Positions 60,046-64,000 of a DNA stretch of 64,000 nt are shown piece by piece (the stretch's first letter is position 1; each line of letters opens with the position of its first letter). The position numbers were made by a program, and so were the translations under genes. The notes under the pieces were generated by a model, which was given only the letters and a program-made list of their open reading frames with translations, was not told the DNA's origin and did no database searches. The stretch covers positions 1-64,000 of the forward strand of contig JAOZHU010000015.1 in the NCBI GenBank assembly GCA_026014705.1, given 5' to 3'. This DNA is from Candidatus Bathyarchaeota archaeon. GTDB taxonomy: Archaea > Thermoproteota > Bathyarchaeia > Bathyarchaeales > Bathycorpusculaceae.

Positions 60046-60510
60046 GCTTTCTTCCCACATCTTCAGGAGCCGTTGGCATTCAGTCTTAACCGCGGCGTCT
60101 GAGCTTTTGCCATGCAGTACTTGGAGGAATTCTATGCGTTTTTCGATTGAGCGTTTCTCGGCTGTGCCTCCGTAGTACAGTTCGCCTTCTAAGTATTCTT
60201 TCATTTGGCTTGTTTTTTGAATGAAAAGGCTCGCTGCGTCTACGGGGTTTTCCACTGCAAACTTGTTCGCCCATATGGCGGCTTCTGTTTCGCGGAGTTG
60301 AGTTAAACCATCAATTTCTATTATTTGCCTAATGTATGTCCTCAAGAAATCATAGTATCCAGCGGTTTTTATAAGCTCGAGGGTTTCGGCGACTTTTTGC
60401 TTAAAGTTAGGGCTGCCTTCCACGGTTAAGAGGTGCTTATAGCCGTTTTCTACGAGTTCCTTAGCCTTTTTAACCTCTTCTGTAGTGTAGACTTTTTCTG
60501 GAAATTTCAA
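60031..60510 (-). CDS. Helical protein of unknown function
   Basis: A 159-residue, helix-rich, soluble protein (TEEVKKAKELVENGYKHLLTVEGSPNFKQKVAETLELIKTAGYYDFLRTYIRQIIEIDGLTQLRETEAAIW). No signal peptide, membrane helix or metal motif is visible. It overlaps the cyclophilin-like gene by 15 bases at the 3' ends and lies upstream of S25e in the same direction. I do not recognise the family. Confidence 0.7.
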   Translation of the reverse strand: MKFPEKVYTTEEVKKAKELVENGYKHLLTVEGSPNFKQKVAETLELIKTAGYYDFLRTYIRQIIEIDGLTQLRETEAAIWANKFAVENPVDAASLFIQKTSQMKEYLEGELYYGGTAEKRSIEKRIEFLQVLHGKSSDAAVKTECQRLLKMWEESSLAY

Positions 60511-60568
60511 ACGTGGTTGTGCTCCTTTTCTTGATGGAAAATTTGGAGAGTTTGATGAACTGTGAGGG

Positions 60569-60901
60569 CTAGTCGGTTACGGGTTTGTATATTTTTATGT
60601 TGTGGCTTCCCGACACCAACTGCACGGCGCCTACGTCTTCCAGTTGCTCTAGGAAGTCTTTAGCTGCGCTCATGCGAATGTTGAACCGTGTTGCGACAGC
60701 GTAAGGGGTTAAAACGTTCATTTTTTTGATTTCGGCGACGATTTTCTCGTTTTTTGCGTCTGGCGGGATTACGCTAACTGTTCTCTTTTCTCTCGGCGCT
60801 CCAGCTTTCTCTTTTTTCTTCTCTTTTGATTTATCTTCTTCGTCTTTCTTTTCTTGCATGCGTTCCATTTGTTTCAAGCCGAGCTTCTTTTTTCCACCCA
60901 T
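60569..60901 (-). CDS. rps25e: Small-subunit ribosomal protein S25e
   Basis: A 110-residue protein with a lysine/glutamate-rich N-terminus (GGKKKLGLKQMERMQEKKDEEDKSKEKKKEK) and the winged-helix S25e core (KIVAEIKKMNVLTPYAVATRFNIRMSAAKDFLEQLEDVGAVQLV). It is found in TACK and Asgard archaea and in eukaryotes, where it binds near the head of the small subunit. Together with S26e it supports the taxonomic placement. Confidence 0.94.
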   Translation of the reverse strand: MGGKKKLGLKQMERMQEKKDEEDKSKEKKKEKAGAPREKRTVSVIPPDAKNEKIVAEIKKMNVLTPYAVATRFNIRMSAAKDFLEQLEDVGAVQLVSGSHNIKIYKPVTD

Positions 60902-60935
60902 GTTCTTTGTGCTCCTGTAGCTGATATTTCCTGAA

Positions 60936-62435
60936 TTAGAATGGCTGAGTTATTTCAACCTTGTGCTTACTTTGCCACTCTTTGATTGGCACGCCGAGTT
61001 TTCTTTCAATTTCAGGTCTATGAATGGAATTCATCGTGCAGAACGGGATTATGCGACCGTCAGGCACTGCGTAATGAATCACGCAGCGTTGCACGCGTTC
61101 CAAATCGAAATTATACGGGTCCATGAAGTGCATGGAAGACACCATCAGCGCGTTCCGCGCGAAGTCGCCCAGAGATTGATAATCGCCGCTCATGAGCACG
61201 CCTAGCACGTATTTTCGGAGGAAACTGAATTTGAGATGACGCGCTGAGCCGATGAGGCGCAGTTTGGCTTTGCTTTTGCTTCCTTTCATTGCGTCAGTGT
61301 AGACTTTCTGCAGGGTGTCCCTGAATTTTTCGATGTTTCCGTACCGCGTGACGGGCGTAATTTTGCCGTTTTCCACCAAAGCGAAAGTCGCCATGCCGCA
61401 GTGTGGATGCGCTGTGAATTCTACATAGCGTTTGTCCTTCAGGGCGCCTACGGCTTTGGATACTGGGACAACGACGGGAACTGGGTAGAAGTCGGATACT
61501 TTGATGTCTCCGTTTGTTTGGTCCTCGACGAGTTGCATGAAATCCGTGATTGTGATGCGCATTTTTTCGCGGTCTTGCGGGGGCAGTCTTCCGCATAATG
61601 AAACGGGCTGCACGTTTACACAGCGGATTACGTCGAAGTTTTTGGCGGCGAATTTGATGATGTCGCCAAGTTGGTTGTCGTTGACTCCTTTGACGAGTGT
61701 GACCACAAGCACGATGCTGTTGTAGCCCGCTGCACGTAAGTTCTCGATGGCTTTCATCTTCATTTCGAGCAAGTCTAAGCCACGGATGAATTTGTACACT
61801 TCAGGCGTTAAGCCATCGAATTGCAGGTAGATTGTGCTTACTCCTGCGGCTTTCAGCTGTTTCGGGTATTCTGGGTCTTGGGCGATTCGAACTCCGTTCG
61901 TATTCACTTCCACGTGGCGGATGCCGAGTTCTTTTGCTTTTCGAATAAGGTCGAACAAGTCGTTGCGGATGGTGGGTTCACCGCCTGAAAACTGCAGCGC
62001 AGTCGCGGGCACAGGTTGATTAGCCCGCAAGTTCTCCAGCATCCCCGTGATTTCTTCTTTGCTGGGCTCATACACGTAGCCTGCAGCCGCAGCGTTGGCG
62101 AAGCACACGGGACATTTCAGGTTGCACCTGTTTGTTACGTCGATTATAGCCAGCGCCGTGTGCGATTTGTGCTCGGGGCATATGCCGCAGTCGTAGGGGC
62201 AGCCTTTCACGGTTTTCGTCCGCGGATTAGCCATGCCGTCGCCGTCGTACCTGAACTTCTCCGCCCGCTGGTACTGCTCGTAACTTGACCAGTATAACTC
62301 TTGGAAAGCGCCGTGCTCAGCGCATTCTTTTTTGATGTAAACTTTGCCATCGTCCTCGAATATTGTTGCGTCCAGAACTTTGAGGCATTCAGGACAGATG
62401 GTCTTCGTGTTTTTGATTACGTTCATGTTTTCCAC
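60936..62435 (-). CDS. tes: Tes-like radical SAM enzyme (tetraether lipid synthase family)
   Basis: A 499-residue radical SAM protein of the MJ0619/Tes family. The N-terminal zinc-ribbon-like part (CPECLKVLDATIFEDDGKVYIKKECAEHG), an extra Cys group (GCPYDCGICPEH), and the radical SAM site CNLKCPVCFANA (Cys104, Cys108, Cys111) are present, plus LQFSGGEPTIRNDLFDLI. Tes joins the biphytanyl chains of two archaeol lipids to make tetraether lipids. Substrate assignment rests on family similarity. The start is GTG 62435 or ATG 62426. A TrmB-type regulator is divergent. Confidence 0.85.
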   Translation of the reverse strand: MENMNVIKNTKTICPECLKVLDATIFEDDGKVYIKKECAEHGAFQELYWSSYEQYQRAEKFRYDGDGMANPRTKTVKGCPYDCGICPEHKSHTALAIIDVTNRCNLKCPVCFANAAAAGYVYEPSKEEITGMLENLRANQPVPATALQFSGGEPTIRNDLFDLIRKAKELGIRHVEVNTNGVRIAQDPEYPKQLKAAGVSTIYLQFDGLTPEVYKFIRGLDLLEMKMKAIENLRAAGYNSIVLVVTLVKGVNDNQLGDIIKFAAKNFDVIRCVNVQPVSLCGRLPPQDREKMRITITDFMQLVEDQTNGDIKVSDFYPVPVVVPVSKAVGALKDKRYVEFTAHPHCGMATFALVENGKITPVTRYGNIEKFRDTLQKVYTDAMKGSKSKAKLRLIGSARHLKFSFLRKYVLGVLMSGDYQSLGDFARNALMVSSMHFMDPYNFDLERVQRCVIHYAVPDGRIIPFCTMNSIHRPEIERKLGVPIKEWQSKHKVEITQPF

Positions 62436-62513
62436 TTACTTTTTAGTCGTTAAACTTTTCGAAGCACTTAAGAATAATACAGCACATAATAAGGTTTCCA
62501 AACGTTTCCTAAG

Positions 62514-63287
62514 GTGAGTGAGGGGAGAAAAAGCGATTTGTCCATAAGCGAGAACACGCGCGTGACCCTGCGAGAAATGGGCTTGAATGCTTACGAAATC
62601 GACGCCTACACAGCGCTGCTTGAAGAAGGCGAACTGACCGCCATGGAGATAAGCCAGAAAGCCTCAGTGCCTTACTCGAAAATCTACGAAGTCTTAAACT
62701 CGCTGAAAGAGAAAGGCTGGGTGAAAAGTTCAGAAAGCCGCCCCACCCGATACTATCCAGTATCGCCAGTCGAAGCCGCAGCGTTTACCAAACTGAAGAT
62801 TGAGGACCAGTACCACCGCTGGGAGCAAGCGGTTGCCAATGAACTACAGCCCCTTTACGAGAAGCGGGAGCTCGTGGAACGCGCTGACATACTCATGCTT
62901 CACGGACAGCTAGCGGTCACGGCTAAGCTGGAAGAAGTTCTGAAAAAAGCCACAAAGGAAATCATGGTTGCAGCGCCAGAATTCGCCCTACCCATAATGA
63001 CCGCGGCAGAATCACTGATGAATAGCGTAAAAAAAACCGTTAACGTTAAGCTCATGGTGGCTGGGAAAACAGACAACTGGCTTTTCCTCAAGAAATCCGC
63101 CAGCGTAAGCGAGCTACGCGTGAGAGACCACATGTTCGGCGGCGGCGTAATCGCTGACGGCAAAGAAGCCATGCTTTTCCTCGGCGAAAACAAACCCAGC
63201 CTAGTAATATGGAGCAACCATGTGGGCTTAGTCGGGTTTGCGCGTGAATATTTCCAGTTTCTATGGGACACCTCTGCCGCCGTATAA
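62514..63287 (+). CDS. TrmB-family transcriptional regulator
   Basis: A 257-residue regulator. The N-terminal winged helix (LREMGLNAYEIDAYTALLEEGELTAMEISQKASVPYSKIYEVLNSLKEKGWVKS) and the C-terminal sugar-binding-like domain (ADILMLHGQLAVTAKLEEVL to FLGENKPSLVIWSNHVGLVGFAREYF) are typical of TrmB. Start options are GTG 62514 and TTG 62538, the latter with GAGGGGAG upstream. It is divergent to the Tes-like gene with only 78 bases between, so both could be regulated together. Confidence 0.9.
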   Translation: MSEGRKSDLSISENTRVTLREMGLNAYEIDAYTALLEEGELTAMEISQKASVPYSKIYEVLNSLKEKGWVKSSESRPTRYYPVSPVEAAAFTKLKIEDQYHRWEQAVANELQPLYEKRELVERADILMLHGQLAVTAKLEEVLKKATKEIMVAAPEFALPIMTAAESLMNSVKKTVNVKLMVAGKTDNWLFLKKSASVSELRVRDHMFGGGVIADGKEAMLFLGENKPSLVIWSNHVGLVGFAREYFQFLWDTSAAV

Positions 63288-63626
63288 ACTTTGGCTTCAA
63301 GCAAAAAGCCGCAGAAATAACACACAGAAAACTGCAAACAACTAATTCTGCCGTAAAATGTCTCCAAGAAACAAGCGCGTTAGGTAAGTAGTATTCAACA
63401 AACGAGGCGACAAGGAACTGGGCAAAGCTAACGGAAACCGCTCCAGCTTCCTCAAATAGGTACATCGCTCTTTCCGAGCCGCTTTTTCGTTCAAGTCTCT
63501 TTTGCTCCGAGAAGGCACACACATTTCGTTATGCAATGGTGAATTATGGTTTTTTGGATGGCAACGGTTAAAAACTCTGGGCTACACAGAAATATTTAGA
63601 TACTTGCCGAAGGTGTGATAAGAGCA
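63288..63626. other. Intergenic region before the ferredoxin gene
   Basis: About 340 bases without a convincing gene. Near the end, AAATATTTA (about 63588-63597) fits a TATA box with initiation close to the ATG at 63627, so the next mRNA would be nearly leaderless. Short minus-strand frames across this stretch lack conserved features. Confidence 0.5.
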
Positions 63627-64000
63627 ATGTCGCCTGCAAAAATTGAATCGCGGAAATTCGTTGCGGTTGACCCTGACAAGTGCACTGGATGTGGCATCTG
63701 TGAGTATGCATGCGCAACTGAAAAGGAAGAGTCTCTTGGAAACCCCATTTGTTCTCGAATCCGCGTTGTTCGAATGAAGCCTCTGTTCAATTTCGCTCTT
63801 GCTTGCCGCGCTTGCGAAGACGCCCCATGCGTGAAATCTTGCCCTGAAAAAGCGCTGGTGCAGTCTGATGTTACTGGCTTGATTATGGTTAAAGACAAAC
63901 AGTGTAAAGGCTGCGACTGGTGTGTGCAAGCTTGCCCGCATGGCGGCATCATGATTCACTCTGACACTGGGAAAGCTGTGGTCTGCGACCTTTGCGGCGG
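63627..64000 (+). CDS. 4Fe-4S ferredoxin-type protein, cut by the window edge
   Basis: The visible 124 residues start at ATG 63627 and run off the right edge. They contain CTGCGICEYAC, CRACEDAPCVKSCP, CKGCDWCVQACP and CDLCGG, the four cysteine groups of a multi-cluster electron-transfer subunit such as the beta subunit of a DmsB/HycB-type oxidoreductase. The catalytic partner would lie beyond the window. A nearly leaderless TATA box precedes it. Confidence 0.88.
   Translation, partial: MSPAKIESRKFVAVDPDKCTGCGICEYACATEKEESLGNPICSRIRVVRMKPLFNFALACRACEDAPCVKSCPEKALVQSDVTGLIMVKDKQCKGCDWCVQACPHGGIMIHSDTGKAVVCDLCG

Noticed and set aside
63342-63536. Minus-strand frames in the gap before the last gene
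   Set aside because: They lack conserved blocks and a ribosome site, and the stretch precedes a TATA-led plus-strand gene.

Overview
The window is most simply read as a piece of an archaeal chromosome from the TACK side of the tree, and Bathyarchaeia-like is my best guess. Archaeal markers are everywhere: L7Ae, S28e, L24e, S3Ae, thermosome, Alba, RNA polymerase subunit K, PAC2, CTP-dependent riboflavin kinase, coenzyme F420 enzymes (CofD and a CofE-like protein), archaetidylinositol phosphate synthase, a Tes-type radical SAM lipid enzyme, TATA-type promoters and an intron-containing initiator tRNA. Ribosomal proteins S25e and S26e are known from TACK and Asgard archaea but not from typical Euryarchaeota, which supports the placement. 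The rank below that is inference.

Layout. 1-920: ribosomal cluster L7Ae-S28e-L24e. 920-2870: a small accessory patch with a membrane-anchored DUF4760-like protein, a RelBE-type toxin-antitoxin pair and the initiator tRNA-Met gene, whose 3' end is duplicated 0.9 kb away. 2980-4670: PAC2 protein, small membrane protein, unknown protein. 4760-11393: a compact histidine operon, hisG-D-C-B-H-A-F-I, with overlapping or nearly touching genes. 11478-24900: metabolic and housekeeping genes (two radical SAM activase-like enzymes, an interrupted alpha/beta hydrolase, CofE-like, ADP-forming acyl-CoA synthetase alpha, riboflavin kinase, inositol phosphate synthase, GcvH plus a CoA-disulfide-reductase-like flavoenzyme, bacterial-type MetK, RidA, an M29-type aminopeptidase, DUF4443). 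24909-32168: GPN GTPase, then a surface-protein neighbourhood with tandem duplication, gene debris and a probable frameshift. 32319-39963: HtpX with an EF-hand, a glutaminase-less asparagine-synthase-like enzyme with zinc ribbon, a HemN/HemW-like enzyme, a nitrilase, and a group made of two paralogous TIM-barrel-like proteins around a ferredoxin and a CbiZ. 40376-42698: gap-pgk. 42963-53037: PhoU-like protein, CofD, MoaE, S3Ae, SerRS, Alba, AIP synthase, S26e, CBS protein, PyrC, Mut7-C nuclease, RpoK. 53107-64000: thermosome, ACT regulator with divergent TrpB2, NAD-kinase-like, DegT aminotransferase, cyclophilin-like, S25e, Tes-like enzyme with divergent TrmB regulator, and a ferredoxin protein cut by the window edge.

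How the genes fit together. Histidine synthesis is encoded almost completely, but HisE and histidinol-phosphatase are not in the window. Inositol phosphate synthase, AIP synthase and the Tes-like enzyme together point to inositol-headgroup tetraether membranes. CofD, the CofE-like protein and riboflavin kinase point to F420 and flavin use. ADP-forming acyl-CoA synthetase, GAPDH/PGK and CbiZ fit a heterotrophic or acetogenic anaerobe that salvages corrinoids.

The observations most worth following up are the CbiZ/ferredoxin group flanked by the Cys-motif paralogues, the duplicated tRNA 3' end around a toxin-antitoxin pair, RpoK lacking a normal start codon, the EF-hand inside HtpX, the bacterial-type MetK and GAPDH, and the cinA/zinc-ribbon gene mosaic.
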